A DNA stretch of 64,000 nt from Hydrogenophaga sp. (GCF_018780385.1 NZ_JADMJO010000003.1:1-64000), one strand, 5' to 3'. Positions 11,896 through 22,550 are shown, counted from the stretch's first letter. Notes: a model not told the origin generated them from the letters alone. Made by a program: numbers and translations.

Positions 11896-13422
11896 TCAGG
11901 CCAGCTTGAAGACGGCCACCGCCTGAACCAGTTGCTGCGCCTGGTGCTTCAGGCTCGCTGCCGCTGCAGCCGATTCCTCAACCAACGCGGCGTTCTGCTG
12001 GGTGACCTGGTCGATCTGGCTCACCGCCTGTCCGACCTGGGCCACGCCGGAGCTTTGTTCGGTGCTGGCCGCGCTGATCTCGCCCACGATGTCGGTGACA
12101 CGCCCGATGGAACTCACGGTCTTCTGCATCGTCGCGCCGGCCTGGTCGACCAGCGCGGTGCCTTGTTCCACCTGTTGCACGCTGGCGTTGATCAGGAGCT
12201 TGATTTCCTTTGCCGCCTGCGCGCTTCGTTGCGCCAGGTTGCGCACCTCTGCGGCCACCACCGCAAAGCCTCGGCCCTGCTCGCCTGCCCGCGCCGCCTC
12301 GACCGCTGCGTTGAGGGCCAGGATGTTGGTCTGAAATGCGATGCCGTCGATGGTGCCGATGATGTCGGCGATGCGGCGGCTGCTCTCGTTGATGCCCTTC
12401 ATGGTCAGCACCACGTCGGACACCGCCCGACCGCCCTCGATGGCCACGCCACGTGCCTCTTGCGCGAGCAGGTTGGCCTGACGGGCGTTATCGGCGTTCT
12501 GCGTGACCGTCGTGCCGAGCTGCTCCATGGAGGCAGCGGTTTGCTGCAAGGAACTGGCCTGCTCCTCGGTGCGCTGGCTGAGTTCATGGTTGCCCTGAGA
12601 AATCTGCGAACTGGCGGTGGCCACGCTCTCGCTGCCCTGGCGCACCTGTGACACCACGCCAGCCAGGCTCTCGTTCATGGCCTTGAGCGCCTGCAGCAGC
12701 TCACCGGTCTCGTCCGTGCTGGTGACTTCAATCGTCCCACTGAGGTCACCTGCTGCCACGGTCCTGGCCACCTGCAGGGCCCGGTTGATGGGCCGCGTGA
12801 TGCTGCGGCCGATGAGCACGGCAGCGCCGATGCCGGCGAGCGTGGCGATCAGCATCAGCCCCAGGCTCAGGGCACTGGCGCGCTGGCTGGCCGCGGCCGC
12901 GGCGACGGCCTCGGCCTCGGAGCGCTCTGCGATCTTGCCAACGGCCTTGTCGATCAAATCAGAGGGCGCCCTGTCCATACCCTTGACGGCTTCGTCGCCC
13001 ACCGCGGCATCGAAGCCGGCCCCCGAGAAGGCGGAAAAACCTTTGCGGTAGCCCTCGCCCATGGCGGCATGGGCCTGGAGGAACTGGCTGACGAGCTGTT
13101 GCGCCTCGCCCGGCGGCAGCGATGCCTGCAGGCGGGCGGCGGTGGCGGCAATCTCACCTTCCTTCTTCTGGAACGCGCTCCAGTAGCGGTCTCGCTGCTT
13201 GTCGTCCTTGCCGCGCAGCAGCGTGTTCTTCCATTCCTGCACCTGTGTCTTGAAGTCGGAAAGCATGCCGGCGGCCATGCGTTCCTGCGCATAGTCCACT
13301 TCGATCAGTTGGTGGTAAGTGGCCAGCGACTGGCGCAGTTGCTGGATGCCAAACAGGCCGGCGGATGCCACCAGCAGGAGGGCCACGCCGATGGCGAGCG
13401 GAAGTTTGTGACGGATCTTCAT
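11896..13422 (-). CDS. Methyl-accepting chemotaxis protein (4HB-type chemoreceptor)
   Basis: Inner-membrane chemoreceptor, 508 residues. TM1 spans about residues 8-27 after MKIRHKLPL; a helical periplasmic domain of about 150 residues follows (no PAS or Cache motif seen), then TM2 ([24 protein letters not shown], about 190-213), a HAMP domain starting [11 protein letters not shown] and the signalling domain with hairpin tip [28 protein letters not shown]. The protein ends just after the signalling domain without the C-terminal pentapeptide used by CheR/CheB in enterobacteria. I chose the ATG at MKIRHK because the upstream extension is not membrane-protein-like. The ligand cannot be inferred. 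Confidence 0.93.
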   Translation of the reverse strand: MKIRHKLPLAIGVALLLVASAGLFGIQQLRQSLATYHQLIEVDYAQERMAAGMLSDFKTQVQEWKNTLLRGKDDKQRDRYWSAFQKKEGEIAATAARLQASLPPGEAQQLVSQFLQAHAAMGEGYRKGFSAFSGAGFDAAVGDEAVKGMDRAPSDLIDKAVGKIAERSEAEAVAAAAASQRASALSLGLMLIATLAGIGAAVLIGRSITRPINRALQVARTVAAGDLSGTIEVTSTDETGELLQALKAMNESLAGVVSQVRQGSESVATASSQISQGNHELSQRTEEQASSLQQTAASMEQLGTTVTQNADNARQANLLAQEARGVAIEGGRAVSDVVLTMKGINESSRRIADIIGTIDGIAFQTNILALNAAVEAARAGEQGRGFAVVAAEVRNLAQRSAQAAKEIKLLINASVQQVEQGTALVDQAGATMQKTVSSIGRVTDIVGEISAASTEQSSGVAQVGQAVSQIDQVTQQNAALVEESAAAAASLKHQAQQLVQAVAVFKLA

Positions 13423-13582
13423 GACTTGTCTCGATGGGAATGTGCGGCCACAGAGCGTGGTGCCGGTCTCCCATGTTTTCGACACCGGCGCCGTGCGCTT
13501 GAACCCGCTCAAGCCCGCAACTGACCTCGTTCGACACGTCAAATTGCGCTGCGCACCAAGTTGGCGCAGCGCGAGCGGTTGG

Positions 13583-14836
13583 TCACATGTTGTCGATCAT
13601 CACCTGACCAAAACCCGAGCAACTCACCTGCGTGGCGCCTTCCATCAAGCGGGCGAAGTCGTAGGTGACCTTCTTGCTGGCGATCGACTTCTCGATGGAG
13701 CTGATGATCAGATCGGCAGCCTCGGTCCAGCCCATGTGGCGCAGCATCATCTCGGCCGAGAGGATTTCTGAGCCCGGGTTTACGTAGTCCTTGCCGGCGT
13801 ACTTGGGCGCGGTGCCGTGCGTGGCTTCGAAGCAGGCCACGGTGTCGGACAGGTTGGCACCGGGCGCGATGCCAATGCCGCCGACCTGGGCCGCCAAGGC
13901 GTCCGAGATGTAGTCACCGTTCAGGTTGAGCGTGGCCACCACCGAGTACTCGGCCGGGCGCAGCAGTATCTGCTGCAGGAAGGCATCGGCGATGCTGTCC
14001 TTGACGATGATGTCCCGTCCCGTCTTGGGGTTCTTGAACTTGCACCACGGGCCGCCGTCGATCAGTTCAGCGCCGAACTCTTTTTGGGCCAGCGCGTAGG
14101 CCCAGTCCCGGAAGCCACCTTCGGTGTACTTCATGATGTTGCCCTTGTGCACGATGGTCAGGTTGGGCTTGTCGTTGTCGATCGTGTACTGGAGAGCCTT
14201 GCGCACCAGGCGCTCCGTGCCTTCGCGCGACACCGGCTTGATGCCGATGCCCGAGGTGTTCGGAAAGCGGATCTTGGTCACGCCCATCTCTTCCATCAGG
14301 AACTTGATGAGCTTCTTCGCCTTGTCGGACTCGGCTTCGTACTCAATGCCGGCGTAGATGTCTTCCGAGTTCTCCCGGAAGATCACCATGTTGGTCTTCT
14401 CGGGCTCTTTCAGCGGCGATGGCACGCCCTTGAAGTACTGCACCGGGCGCAGGCAGACGTAGAGGTCGAGTTCCTGGCGCAGCGCCACGTTGAGCGAGCG
14501 GATGCCGCCACCCACGGGCGTCGTCAGCGGGCCTTTGATGGAGACAACGTACTCGCGCAACGCGGCCAGGGTTTCTTCCGGCAGCCACACGTCAGGGCCG
14601 TAAACCTTGGTCGACTTCTCACCCGCGTAGACCTCCATCCAGTGGATCTTCTTTAGGCCGCCGTAGGCCTTGGCCACCGCAGCATCGACCACCTTGAGCA
14701 TCACCGGCGTGATGTCCAGCCCGGTGCCGTCACCTTCGATGTACGGCACGATGGGCTGGTCAGGCACATTGAGCGACATGTCGGCGTTGACGGTGATTTT
14801 CTCGCCCTGGGCGGGCACTTTGATGTGTTGGTACAT
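13583..14836 (-). CDS. icd: NADP-dependent isocitrate dehydrogenase, dimeric type
   Basis: TCA-cycle enzyme oxidising isocitrate to 2-oxoglutarate with NADP. 417 residues, the length of E. coli Icd. The isocitrate/phosphorylation loop is visible as [22 protein letters not shown] (written here in parts: [13 protein letters not shown] then [14 protein letters not shown]), with the Ser that AceK phosphorylates in enterics. The coenzyme region [14 protein letters not shown] near the N-terminus and [19 protein letters not shown] near residue 340 are typical. About 0.7 kb away there is a second, unrelated monomeric isocitrate dehydrogenase, so the cell has both types. This duplication is discussed as a finding. 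Confidence 0.97.
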   Translation of the reverse strand: MYQHIKVPAQGEKITVNADMSLNVPDQPIVPYIEGDGTGLDITPVMLKVVDAAVAKAYGGLKKIHWMEVYAGEKSTKVYGPDVWLPEETLAALREYVVSIKGPLTTPVGGGIRSLNVALRQELDLYVCLRPVQYFKGVPSPLKEPEKTNMVIFRENSEDIYAGIEYEAESDKAKKLIKFLMEEMGVTKIRFPNTSGIGIKPVSREGTERLVRKALQYTIDNDKPNLTIVHKGNIMKYTEGGFRDWAYALAQKEFGAELIDGGPWCKFKNPKTGRDIIVKDSIADAFLQQILLRPAEYSVVATLNLNGDYISDALAAQVGGIGIAPGANLSDTVACFEATHGTAPKYAGKDYVNPGSEILSAEMMLRHMGWTEAADLIISSIEKSIASKKVTYDFARLMEGATQVSCSGFGQVMIDNM

Positions 14837-15049
14837 GTTGGAGAGCTCCGTGGTGTCTGGTGCCGGCGGCCGGCTCGCGCAGAGCCCAGGCTCGCCTGAA
14901 GGTCGCGCTGACGCGCTGCGGAAATTCTAGTCCCCCACCATCCAACCCGACGCAGCATGGAAGCCTTTCGGCCCGATACACACCAGACACACGCCGGGCA
15001 TTGGGTTGGCGGAGAATGCGGGCCTGAAGCGAACCACCCCATTCATTGC

Positions 15050-15499
15050 ATGAAAAAACTGTCCATCCACCTGCTGTCTCTGCTGTTCCTCGTGGTGGGG
15101 CCGGCCTGGTCCCAGGATGCGCCCCAGCTTCAATTGCCACGGGTCACACTGTCGGCCGGCATGCACCTGATCCACGCCCAAGTGGCGGCCACCCCGCAGG
15201 AGCGCGCCGTGGGCCTCATGTTTCGCAAGGAGATGCCGGTCAACGAAGGCATGCTGTTCGCGTTCGAACAAGCCTCGGAGCAATGTTTCTGGATGAAGAA
15301 CACCCTGCTCCCGCTGACGGCGGCGTTCGTGACCGACGACGGCACCATCGTCAACCTCGCGGACATGCAACCGCAGAGCCTGGTTTCGCACTGCTCCACC
15401 AAGCCAGTGCGCTTTGTGCTGGAAATGAACAAAGGCTGGTTCGACAAGCGCGGCCTGAAGGCCGGCTCAAAGTTGAGCGGCCCACCGTTCACACGGTAG
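15050..15499 (+). CDS. DUF192 family exported protein
   Basis: 149 residues beginning MKKLSIHLLSLLFLVVGPAWSQ, a clear signal peptide with likely cleavage after the Ala-Trp-Ser or Ser-Gln, followed by a DUF192 domain. The family signature AVGLMFRKEMPVNEGMLF and FWMKNTLLPLTAAFV are intact. The function of DUF192 proteins is unknown; they are small beta-barrel-like exported proteins. I chose the ATG directly before the signal peptide over an upstream in-frame ATG. It lies on the opposite strand between the two isocitrate dehydrogenase genes. Confidence 0.9.
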   Translation: MKKLSIHLLSLLFLVVGPAWSQDAPQLQLPRVTLSAGMHLIHAQVAATPQERAVGLMFRKEMPVNEGMLFAFEQASEQCFWMKNTLLPLTAAFVTDDGTIVNLADMQPQSLVSHCSTKPVRFVLEMNKGWFDKRGLKAGSKLSGPPFTR

Positions 15500-15526
15500 G
15501 CCGCCTTACTTACTCACACGCCCTCT

Positions 15527-17764
15527 TCAAACCTGCACTGAAGCCAGTGCCGCGTTGAAGGTCTTGCTGGGCCGCATGATGGCTTCGAGCTTGTCGAAGT
15601 CGGGCTTGTAGTAGCCACCAATGTCCACCGGCTTGCCCTGCACGGCCGCCAGTTCGGCCACGATCGCCTTCTCGTTGTCGGCCAGTTGCTTGGCCAGTGG
15701 AGCGAACTTGGCTGCCAGCGTCGCGTCGTCGGTTTGAGCAGCCAGTTCCTGAGCCCAGTACAGCGCCAGGTAAAACTGGCTGCCCCGATTGTCGAGCTGG
15801 CCGGTCTTGGGTGAGGGGTTCTTGTTGTTGTCCAGCAGCTTGCCGGTGGCCGCGTCCAGCGTCTTCGCCAGCACCTTGGCCTGCGGGTTGCCGGTCTTCA
15901 AGCCCAGGTCTTCCATCGACACCGCCAGGGCCAGGAATTCACCCAGGGAATCCCAGCGCAGGTGGTTTTCTTCCACCAGCTGCTGCACATGTTTGGGCGC
16001 CGAGCCGCCGGCGCCCGTTTCGTACATGCCACCGCCGGCCATCAGCGGAACGATGGACAGCATCTTCGCGCTGGTGCCGAGTTCCATGATGGGGAACAGG
16101 TCGGTTAGGTAGTCGCGCAGGATGTTGCCGGTGGCGCTGATGGTGTCCAGGCCGCGGATCACGCGCTCCAGCGTGTAGCGCATGGCACGCACCTGGCTCA
16201 TGATCTGGATGTCCAGGCCACTGGTGTTGTGCTCGTGCAGGTACATCTTGACCTTGGTGATGAGCTGCGCTTCGTGCGGGCGGTACTGGTCGAGCCAGAA
16301 CACCACGGGCATGCCCGAATTGCGCGCCCGGTTCACGGCCAGCTTGACCCAGTCGCGGATCGCCGCGTCCTTGACCTGGCACATGCGCCAGATGTCGCCC
16401 TGCTCCACGTCCTGGCTGAGCAGCACTTCGCCGGTGGCCAGGTCGGTGATGTTGGCGACACCGTCTTCGGTGATCTCGAAAGTCTTGTCGTGCGAGCCGT
16501 ATTCCTCGGCCTGCTGAGCCATCAGGCCCACGTTGGGCACCGTGCCCATGGTTTTGGGGTCGAAGGCGCCGTGCCACTTGCAGAAGTTGATGATCTCCTG
16601 GTAGATGCGGGCAAAGGTGGACTCGGGCATCACGGCCTTCACGTCCTTCAGGCGGCCGTCGGCACCCCACATCTTGCCGCTGTTGCGAATCATGGCCGGC
16701 ATGGAGGCGTCGACGATCACGTCGTTGGGCGAGTGGAAGTTGGTGATGCCCTTGGCCGAGTCGACCATGGCCAGCTCGGGGCGGCCTTCATGGCAGGCGT
16801 GCAGGTCGCGCTTGATCTCGTCCTGCTTGGACTGCGGCAGCGTGGTGATCTTGTTGTAGAGATCCACCATGCCGTTGTTGACGTTGACACCCAACTCGTC
16901 GAACAGCTTTCCGTGTTTCTCGAAGGCGTCCTTGTAGAAGATCTTCACGCAGTGGCCGAACACGATGGGGTGCGAGACCTTCATCATGGTGGCCTTGACG
17001 TGCAACGAGAACATCACGCCGGTCTTGTGCGCATCCTCGATCTCCTTTTCGTAGAAAGCCAGCAGCGCTTTCTTGCTCATGAACATGGAGTCGATGATCT
17101 CGCGGTCGAGCAAGGAGACCTTGGACTTGAGCACGATGGTCTTGCCGCTCTTGGTGATCAACTCCATCTTGACGTCGCGCGCCTTGTCCAGCGTGATGGA
17201 CTTTTCACCGTGGTAGAAGTCACCCGCGTGCATGTGTGAGACGTGCGAACGTGAAGCTTGGCTCCACTCGCCCATGCTGTGCGGGTTCTTGCGCGCGTAT
17301 TCCTTCACGGCCCTGGGCGCACGGCGGTCCGAGTTGCCCTCGCGAAGGACCGGATTGACGGCGCTGCCGGTGCACTTGGAGTAGCGCGCGCGCAGCGCTT
17401 TTTCTTCGTCGGTCTTCGGATTTTCCGGGTAGTCCGGGATCGGGTAGCCCTTGGCTTGCAACTCCTTGATGCAGGCCACCAGCTGCGACACCGACGCGCT
17501 GATGTTGGGCAACTTGATGATGTTGGCTTCGGGCTTGAACGTCAGCTTGCCGAGTTCGGCCAGGTGATCCGGCACGCGCTGCGCTTCGCTCAGGCACTCG
17601 GGGAAGGCGGCCAGCACACGCGCGGCCACTGAAATGTCACTGGTAGCGACGTTGATGCCCGCTGGTGCCGCGAAGGTGCGGATGATGGGCAGGAACGCAC
17701 TGGTCGCCAGCAAGGGGGCTTCGTCCGTCAGGGTGTAAATGATGGTGGGTTGCTGGCTGCTCAT
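15527..17764 (-). CDS. NADP-dependent isocitrate dehydrogenase, monomeric type
   Basis: Monomeric isocitrate dehydrogenase (IDH-II type), 745 residues, the family length, unrelated in overall sequence size to the 417-residue enzyme nearby. The N-terminus [20 protein letters not shown] is diagnostic, as are [21 protein letters not shown] (substrate region, read in parts) and [11 protein letters not shown]. The start was placed at the ATG giving this N-terminus rather than an ATG 16 codons upstream. Both enzymes catalyse the same reaction; in organisms carrying both, expression usually differs with temperature or carbon source, but no regulatory site was recognised here. Confidence 0.96.
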   Translation of the reverse strand: MSSQQPTIIYTLTDEAPLLATSAFLPIIRTFAAPAGINVATSDISVAARVLAAFPECLSEAQRVPDHLAELGKLTFKPEANIIKLPNISASVSQLVACIKELQAKGYPIPDYPENPKTDEEKALRARYSKCTGSAVNPVLREGNSDRRAPRAVKEYARKNPHSMGEWSQASRSHVSHMHAGDFYHGEKSITLDKARDVKMELITKSGKTIVLKSKVSLLDREIIDSMFMSKKALLAFYEKEIEDAHKTGVMFSLHVKATMMKVSHPIVFGHCVKIFYKDAFEKHGKLFDELGVNVNNGMVDLYNKITTLPQSKQDEIKRDLHACHEGRPELAMVDSAKGITNFHSPNDVIVDASMPAMIRNSGKMWGADGRLKDVKAVMPESTFARIYQEIINFCKWHGAFDPKTMGTVPNVGLMAQQAEEYGSHDKTFEITEDGVANITDLATGEVLLSQDVEQGDIWRMCQVKDAAIRDWVKLAVNRARNSGMPVVFWLDQYRPHEAQLITKVKMYLHEHNTSGLDIQIMSQVRAMRYTLERVIRGLDTISATGNILRDYLTDLFPIMELGTSAKMLSIVPLMAGGGMYETGAGGSAPKHVQQLVEENHLRWDSLGEFLALAVSMEDLGLKTGNPQAKVLAKTLDAATGKLLDNNKNPSPKTGQLDNRGSQFYLALYWAQELAAQTDDATLAAKFAPLAKQLADNEKAIVAELAAVQGKPVDIGGYYKPDFDKLEAIMRPSKTFNAALASVQV

Positions 17765-17953
17765 CGCGTATCTCCAAAATTGTTGGGCTGAGGTCTTCGA
17801 ATCGTCCGGCACGGGATGTCCGTCGGGCTGGATACGAACCGTATGTGATTTTGCTTTCCGGAGCCTGATTCAAACCCGGATTTTTGAACCGCTATCTCAC
17901 CATGCAAAAAGAGCAGCGAAATATCTGATTTCTTTTTTTAGATTTCCATCAAC

Positions 17954-17984
17954 AAAAAGGGCCCGAAGGTTGCCCTTCGAGCCC
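17954..17984 (-). terminator. Intrinsic terminator downstream of sodB
   Basis: On the minus strand: GGGCTCGAAGG, loop GCAA, CCTTCGGGCCC, then TTTTTGTT. A long stem with one mismatch and a T-tract, 20 nt after the sodB stop. Confidence 0.85.
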
Positions 17985-18004
17985 AGTCATCGGGAAGCGG
18001 TCCT

Positions 18005-18586
18005 TCAAGCGAAGTTGGCTTCGGCGAACGACCAGTTCACCAACTTGTCGAGGAAGGTTTCCACGAACTTGGGACGGGCATTGCGGTAGTCGATGTAGTA
18101 GGCGTGCTCCCACACATCCACGGTCAGCAGGGCCTTGTCGCCGGTGGTCAGCGGGGTGCCGGCGGCGCCCATGTTGACGATGTCGACGGAGCCGTCGGCC
18201 TTCTTCACCAGCCAGGTCCAGCCCGAGCCGAAGTTGCCCACGGCGGACTTCACGAAGGCTTCCTTGAAGGCGGCGTAGCTGCCCCACTTGGCCGTGATGG
18301 CCGCGGCCAGAGCGCCGGACGGCTCACCGCCGCCGTTGGGCTTCATGCAGTTCCAGAAGAAGGTGTGGTTCCAGATCTGCGCGGAGTTGTTGTAGATGCC
18401 ACCGCTGGATTTCTTCACGATGGATTCCAGGTCCATGGCCTCGAACTCGGTGCCCTTTTGCAGGTTGTTGAGGTTGACCACATACGCGTTGTGGTGCTTG
18501 CCATGGTGGAACTCCAGTGTTTCACGGCTGTAGTGGGGAGCCAGTGCGTCCAGGGCGTAGGGCAATGCGGGCAGGGTGTGTTCCAT
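18005..18586 (-). CDS. sodB: Superoxide dismutase, Fe/Mn family
   Basis: Cytoplasmic superoxide dismutase, 193 residues. Metal ligands are all visible: His in [13 protein letters not shown] (about 27), His in NHTFFWNCM (about 74), and Asp and His in [15 protein letters not shown] (about 157 and 161). The sequence [17 protein letters not shown] and [13 protein letters not shown] match the iron-type SodB of proteobacteria, so Fe is the likely metal. Single gene, followed by an intrinsic terminator. No oddities. Confidence 0.96.
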   Translation of the reverse strand: MEHTLPALPYALDALAPHYSRETLEFHHGKHHNAYVVNLNNLQKGTEFEAMDLESIVKKSSGGIYNNSAQIWNHTFFWNCMKPNGGGEPSGALAAAITAKWGSYAAFKEAFVKSAVGNFGSGWTWLVKKADGSVDIVNMGAAGTPLTTGDKALLTVDVWEHAYYIDYRNARPKFVETFLDKLVNWSFAEANFA

Positions 18587-18687
18587 GGGGTTCCTCGTGA
18601 GTGGTGTTGTTGAAAGACTCGCCGACAGGTTTGGGCAGGCCTGCGATCAGGCGGCCATTGTAGGCACGTGACTGTGCATCGATGGTG

Positions 18688-20031
18688 TCAGGGTTTCTGG
18701 TCAGGCGCTTGCACGCGCACATCAAGCCTGCCATCGGCCAGCGTGGCCCTCAGCTGCTGGCCAGGGTGCGCCTGAGCGGCTCGCGTCACCGCCAGGCCTT
18801 GTTCGTCGGTGAGAAATGTATAGCCGCGCTCCAGCACCAGTTGGGGATCGAGCAGGCCCAGCGAGAGCTCGCACCGTTGCAAGCGCTGCTGCTGCTGGTT
18901 GAACGAGCGTTGCAAGGCGCTCGGCAGCTGTGCTTCCAGGGCCTGCAACCGGCTGCGCCGCTGTTGTGTGCCCAGCATCCAGCCGCTCTGCAGCCGATGC
19001 TGCAAGCGGCTGAGCTGCTGCAGGCTGTCGTGCAGGCGTGCAGACGGACGCCCCATGCGCTGCGCCAGCCGGTCCAGCCGCTGACCGCGTTGGTCAAGGA
19101 TGCCGAAGGCCGCCGTGCCCAGCCGCTCCTGCAGGTAGTCGAGTTCGCCCAGGCGTTGTTCGCGCGCCGGGGCACAGAGTTCTGCCGCAGCGGTGGGTGT
19201 GGGCGCCCGCAGGTCCGCCACGAAATCTGCCAGTGTGAAATCGGTCTCGTGCCCAACGCCGCACACCACCGGCATGGGCGCACGTGCCACCGTGCGCACC
19301 AGTTCGGGATCGTTGAAAGACCACAGGTCTTCCAACGATCCGCCACCACGCACCAGCAGCAAGACCTCGCTCTCGCCCATCTCTGTGTGGCGTCGGTAGG
19401 CAGTTTGAAGAGCCGCACACAGTTCGGCTGGCGCCTGGGCGCCCTGCACCGACGCCGGATAGATCACCACGGGCAGATGCGGCACCCGCCGCTGGAGAGC
19501 GGTCACCACGTCGCGCAAGGCAGCCGCCCCCAACGACGTGACCACACCGATGCTGTGCGGCTGGGGCGGCAAGGGCCTCTTGCGCGCCGCCTCGAACAAG
19601 CCCTCGGCCTCCAGTTGGGCCTTGAGCCGAAGGAACTGCTCGAACAGCGCGCCCTGCCCGGCCGGCTGCAAGGTGTCCACGATCAGTTGCAGTTCCCCGC
19701 GCGCGCCGTACACGTCGAGCTTGCCGCGGGCCTGCACGAGTTGTCCATCGCGCGGCGCAAACGTGAGCTGCTCGGCCGAGCGCCGAAAAAGCGCGCAACG
19801 CACCTGCCCGGTTTCGTCCTTCAAGGAAAAATAACAATGGCCGCTGGCTGCGCGCGAGAAGCCAGAAATCTCTCCGCGCACCGCCACCGGATTGAAACGC
19901 GCGGCCAGCGTGTCCGCCACTGCTCGCATGAGCGGGCCAACCGCCCACACGCGCCCCGCCGATGGGGCGTCCGTTCCGGAAAACGGTTCAACCACGGGCG
20001 TCTCCCAGGAAAAGGTGTCCACAGGCCGCAT
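18688..20031 (-). CDS. xseA: Exodeoxyribonuclease VII large subunit
   Basis: Large subunit of exonuclease VII, which degrades single-stranded DNA in both directions together with XseB. 447 residues. N-terminal OB-fold (AVRGEISGFSRAASGHCYFSLKD, in parts GEISGFSRAAS and GHCYFSLKDETGQVRCALF, about residues 45-80), catalytic domain with PHSIGVVTSLGAAALRDV and RGGGSLEDLWSFNDPEL, and a C-terminal coiled-coil rich in Leu, Gln and Arg. An in-frame GTG two codons upstream is the alternative start. No xseB is visible in the window. Confidence 0.96.
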   Translation of the reverse strand: MRPVDTFSWETPVVEPFSGTDAPSAGRVWAVGPLMRAVADTLAARFNPVAVRGEISGFSRAASGHCYFSLKDETGQVRCALFRRSAEQLTFAPRDGQLVQARGKLDVYGARGELQLIVDTLQPAGQGALFEQFLRLKAQLEAEGLFEAARKRPLPPQPHSIGVVTSLGAAALRDVVTALQRRVPHLPVVIYPASVQGAQAPAELCAALQTAYRRHTEMGESEVLLLVRGGGSLEDLWSFNDPELVRTVARAPMPVVCGVGHETDFTLADFVADLRAPTPTAAAELCAPAREQRLGELDYLQERLGTAAFGILDQRGQRLDRLAQRMGRPSARLHDSLQQLSRLQHRLQSGWMLGTQQRRSRLQALEAQLPSALQRSFNQQQQRLQRCELSLGLLDPQLVLERGYTFLTDEQGLAVTRAAQAHPGQQLRATLADGRLDVRVQAPDQKP

Positions 20032-20343
20032 GAACACTGGCCTTCAGGTGCAAGAAGCCTGCTTGGGCAGGGTGGGGCGAATAGCGCATTGATTCAGAAG
20101 CGTTTTGCACTGCCTGTTTGCTGATCGATCTGTCAAAACTGAAGCCCCGCGCGGGCTCGCGCCACTTGCGCGCCGGGTTCTTCACAAAGTTATCCACAGA
20201 ATCTGTGCACGAAGCCACCACGTGGCGTGGTGCATAGGGTACGGGGTTGGGGGCCGTTTCGCGGGGTGGGTGCCACCCCTGAGACATAATCGCCGCACTG
20301 TCTTGCGCCGCGCGACCCAGCGGCACCCGCCTGGAGCCCAGAC
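20032..20343. other. Intergenic region between xseA and exbB with one DnaA box
   Basis: This 312-bp gap separates divergent genes. It carries no convincing ORF. I see one perfect DnaA-box-like 9-mer (separate entry), and GGAG seven bases upstream of the exbB TTG start. No riboswitch-like or terminator structure was recognised. Confidence 0.6.
20190..20198 (+). promoter_or_regulatory. DnaA-box-like 9-mer (TTATCCACA)
   Basis: Exact match to the strong bacterial DnaA box. It is single and lies between divergent xseA and exbB, so it is more likely a regulatory or chance site than part of a replication origin. Confidence 0.45.
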
Positions 20344-20985
20344 TTGCTTTCCATCATACAAGCCGCCGGATGGCCCATCTGGCCATTGATCCTCTGTTCC
20401 GTCATCGGATTGGCTCTCGTCATCGAACGATTCGTCAGTCTCAAAACAGCCAAGATCTTCCCCCCCAAACTGCTGGACGAGGCCATCATGGTGTCGCGCA
20501 ACGGCGTGCCAGGCCCGGACGTGGTGACCCAGCTCGAACAGAACTCCGTGCTCGGCACCGTCCTCGCCAGCGGTTTTCGCACCTTCAACAGCAACCCGCG
20601 CGCCAGCGAGGACGACTTGCGCGCCAGCCTGGAGGGCGCCGGTCGCCAGGCCGCAGCGCAACTTCAACGCTACCTCGGCGCGCTGGCCACCATCGCATCG
20701 GCGGCACCTCTGCTGGGCCTGCTGGGCACCGTCATCGGCATGATCGAGATCTTTGGCTCCCAAGGGGCGCAAGGGGCCGGTGTGGTGCCAGGCGTGGGTG
20801 ACCCTGCCCAATTGGCCCAGGGCATCTCCATTGCTCTCTACAACACGGCCTTCGGCCTGATCGTGGCGATCCCCGCGCTCATCTTCTGGCGCTATTTCCG
20901 CGCCCGGGTCGACGACTACTTGCTCAGTCTGGAGCTGGCGGCTGAGCGTTTTGCGCGCCACCTGCTGAGCCTGCGCAAACATTGA
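20344..20985 (+). CDS. exbB: ExbB/TolQ-family proton channel subunit
   Basis: Inner-membrane proton channel subunit of the MotA/TolQ/ExbB family, 213 residues, forming a pentamer that with ExbD energises TonB-type transport. Three transmembrane segments are visible: about residues 8-26 (WPIWPLILCSVIGLALVI), 114-140 (IASAAPLLGLLGTVIGMIEIF) and 160-183 (IALYNTAFGLIVAIPALIFW). The start is TTG with GGAG 7 nt upstream. exbD follows after 4 bp, so the two are one operon; in Burkholderiales this pair typically precedes lpxK. No tonB is seen nearby, so the partner protein is unknown. Confidence 0.92.
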   Translation: MLSIIQAAGWPIWPLILCSVIGLALVIERFVSLKTAKIFPPKLLDEAIMVSRNGVPGPDVVTQLEQNSVLGTVLASGFRTFNSNPRASEDDLRASLEGAGRQAAAQLQRYLGALATIASAAPLLGLLGTVIGMIEIFGSQGAQGAGVVPGVGDPAQLAQGISIALYNTAFGLIVAIPALIFWRYFRARVDDYLLSLELAAERFARHLLSLRKH

Positions 20986-20989
20986 AGCC

Positions 20990-21427
20990 ATGAACTTCCG
21001 TCCCGGCTCGCGCGATGAACCCGAGATCAACCTGATCCCGTTCATCGACATCCTGCTGGTGGTGCTCATATTCCTGATGCTCACCACCACTTACAGCAAA
21101 TTCACGGAGCTCAAGGTGAACCTGCCGGTGGCCGATGCGCAGGCACCCAAGACCAACATCCAGGAAGTCGTCGTGGCGGTCGGCAGCGACGGGCGCTACT
21201 CGATCAACAAGCAGGTGCTTGAAGGTGCCAGCGTCGAATTGCTCACAAGCGCTTTGAGCCAGGCATCACAAGGCAACGCCGAGACGGTGATCATCATCAG
21301 CGCCGATGCCACGGCCACCCACCAGTCGGTCATCAACGTGATGGACGCAGCGCGTCGCGCAGGCCTGGTCCAGATCACGTTTGCCACCCAGCAGACGGGC
21401 GCCGCTGCAGCCCGTGGCAAACCCTGA
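20990..21427 (+). CDS. exbD: ExbD/TolR-family protein
   Basis: 145-residue partner of ExbB with one N-terminal transmembrane helix containing the essential Asp (NLIPFIDILLVVLIFLML, about residues 15-32) and a periplasmic domain ending in the usual ADATATHQSVINVMDAARRAG segment. The gene starts 4 bp after exbB. Together they use the proton gradient to power an outer-membrane process. lpxK follows after 25 bp. Confidence 0.93.
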   Translation: MNFRPGSRDEPEINLIPFIDILLVVLIFLMLTTTYSKFTELKVNLPVADAQAPKTNIQEVVVAVGSDGRYSINKQVLEGASVELLTSALSQASQGNAETVIIISADATATHQSVINVMDAARRAGLVQITFATQQTGAAAARGKP

Positions 21428-21452
21428 CGGGCTGAACCCCCATCGCGCGCCG

Positions 21453-22523
21453 ATGAGTCGGTCCCGCTGGCAGGCGCTGTGGTTGGTGCACTCCCGCAAG
21501 CGAGGTTGGCTGGCCTGTCTCCTGTGGCCGGTCTCACTGGTTTACGCCGGCCTGATGGCGCTGCGGCGTGCCCTGTATGCACTCGGCATCTTCAAGACGC
21601 ACCGCATCCAGGTGCCGGTGATCGTGATCGGCAATGTGGTGGTGGGCGGCGCGGGCAAGACTCCCACGGTGATCGCGGTGGTGAACCACCTGCGCGAGCA
21701 GGGCTGGCGGCCTGGCGTGGTCTCGCGCGGCCACGGCCGGCACAGTCAGGAGGTTGTAGAGGTCACGCCCGACACCCCACCCGAGGACGGCGGCGACGAG
21801 CCCGCCCTGATTCGTCTGCGCACGGGTGTCCCCGTGTTTGTGGCTGCCAGCCGTGTCGCTGCAGCGAACACTTTGGTGGACGCGCACCCGGAGGTGAACA
21901 TCCTGGTTTGCGACGACGGCCTGCAGCACTGGGCTTTGCACCGCGATCTGCAGATCGTCGTGTTCGACGACCGTGGCACAGGCAACGGCTGGTTGCTGCC
22001 AGCTGGCCTGCTGCGCGAAGCGTGGCCCCGCAGTTCCAGCGGCAGCCTGCCGACGGATCTGGTTTTGCACCAGCACCGTGAAGATGCGACTGCGCCCGCA
22101 CGGGTCAGCGCGCCCGGCGCATCGTTGTTCAGCGCAACACGGCGGCTTGCCACTCATGCCGTGGGTCCAAGCGGAGAACGCATGCCACTGCACGAGTTGT
22201 GCAACCACCGCCTGACCGCCGTGGCCGGCATCGCCAGACCCTCGGTGTTTTTTGACATGCTGCATGCAGCGGGCCTGCGACCCGAGCTGGAAGTGGCTTT
22301 GCCCGACCATGCCGATGCGGCCGACTATGCCGCGTTGACCCACGACCCCGCGCGCACCCTGCTTTGCACCGAAAAAGATGCCGTCAAGCTGTTTCCCTTG
22401 CTGACCCATATGCCACCCGCCACGCGCGTCCAGGCCTGGGCCGTGCCTCTGGAAATGACGCCAGACCCGGCCTTCTTCAACACGCTCGAACACCACCTCC
22501 TGGCGCTCGGACGCAAGCCCTGA
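21453..22523 (+). CDS. lpxK: Tetraacyldisaccharide 4'-kinase LpxK
   Basis: Phosphorylates the 4' position of the lipid A precursor at the inner-membrane face. 356 residues from ATG at MSRSRWQALW. The P-loop is GNVVVGGAGKTPTV (about residues 63-76), preceded by a hydrophobic N-terminal anchor (GWLACLLWPVSLVYAGLMAL). The catalytic region VCDDGLQHWALHRD (about 150-163) and the late CTEKDAVKLFPL are intact. It belongs to the exbB-exbD-lpxK-Trm112-kdsB-adk gene order common in Burkholderiales. A longer in-frame start overlapping exbD exists but would not give a typical N-terminus. Confidence 0.96.
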   Translation: MSRSRWQALWLVHSRKRGWLACLLWPVSLVYAGLMALRRALYALGIFKTHRIQVPVIVIGNVVVGGAGKTPTVIAVVNHLREQGWRPGVVSRGHGRHSQEVVEVTPDTPPEDGGDEPALIRLRTGVPVFVAASRVAAANTLVDAHPEVNILVCDDGLQHWALHRDLQIVVFDDRGTGNGWLLPAGLLREAWPRSSSGSLPTDLVLHQHREDATAPARVSAPGASLFSATRRLATHAVGPSGERMPLHELCNHRLTAVAGIARPSVFFDMLHAAGLRPELEVALPDHADAADYAALTHDPARTLLCTEKDAVKLFPLLTHMPPATRVQAWAVPLEMTPDPAFFNTLEHHLLALGRKP

Positions 22524-22550
22524 ACGGGCTCGCGCGACTATCATCGCGAG

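Noticed and set aside
20032-20343. Chromosomal replication origin
   Set aside because: Only one DnaA box, no AT-rich unwinding region, and no dnaA/dnaN/gyrB genes nearby.
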